In this document: piece by piece, positions 7,797 to 7,818 of the stretch
Numbering within the stretch: position 1 is the stretch's first letter
How the letters are laid out: each line of letters opens with the position of its first letter
Notes under the pieces: generated by a model
Told to the model about the DNA's origin: nothing
What the model saw: only the letters and a program-made list of their open reading frames with translations
The model's database searches: none
Position numbers and translations under genes: made by a program
DNA from: Clostridiales bacterium
Lineage (GTDB): Bacteria; Bacillota; Clostridia; Christensenellales; Aristaeellaceae
Length of the DNA: 7,818 nucleotides
Assembly (NCBI GenBank): GCA_019409045.1
Contig: DXVG01000076.1
Location: forward strand, 1 to 7,818
Direction of reading: 5' to 3'

Positions 7797-7818
7797 CGAT
7801 GTTGTGCGGGGCAGGGGC

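Noticed and set aside
6325..7818. Attachment site duplicated from the tRNA 3' end
   Set aside because: I scanned by eye for a second copy of the T-arm and acceptor end (CCCACCACCGGCACCA) to the right of the tRNA and found none in the window.

Overview
The window looks like chromosome from a GC-rich, Gram-positive-type anaerobe of the Clostridia (Bacillota). The evidence is strong AGGAGG-type ribosome binding sites, sigma-A promoters of the TTGNNN-17-TATAAT kind, a C_GCAxxG_C_C family protein, a DUF4349 anti-sigma protein and a clostridial-style hybrid histidine kinase. I cannot name a genus. Every intact protein gene is on the minus strand, so transcription runs from high to low coordinates. 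A single tRNA-Leu(CAA) gene lies on the plus strand.

Layout from left to right: (1) 21-2582, a large membrane hybrid sensor kinase with two receiver domains and its own promoter. (2) 2777-3226, a small cysteine-rich C_GCAxxG_C_C protein. (3) 3395-4093, a secreted SIMPL-domain (DUF541) protein closed by a very good intrinsic terminator. (4) 4253-6157, an ECF sigma factor followed 30 bp later by a zinc-finger anti-sigma factor fused to an extracytoplasmic DUF4349 domain; the linker carries a 45-bp tandem repeat. (5) 6188-6249, back-to-back promoters for the sigma operon and the tRNA. (6) 6265-6396, tRNA-Leu with its terminator. (7) 6397-7133, a stretch of visibly lower GC that holds a decayed ribbon-helix-helix regulator and unassignable reading-frame fragments. 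(8) 7134-7577, an XRE-type regulator with a C-terminal zinc ribbon and a clear promoter. (9) 7645-7818, no gene, ending in a strong GC-rich hairpin.

The sigma factor, anti-sigma factor and SIMPL protein form a plausible envelope-stress module. The anti-sigma protein places a sensory domain outside the membrane and a zinc finger inside to hold the sigma factor, and the secreted SIMPL protein is the next gene downstream. The linkage to SIMPL is inferred from order and strand only. The sensor kinase and the C_GCAxxG protein appear to be separate units. The stretch right of the tRNA has the look of accessory or decaying DNA beside a tRNA gene, but no integrase or duplicated tRNA end is visible. 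I see no clear sign of a wholly new system. The most distinctive item is the fused anti-sigma/DUF4349 protein with its repeat linker.
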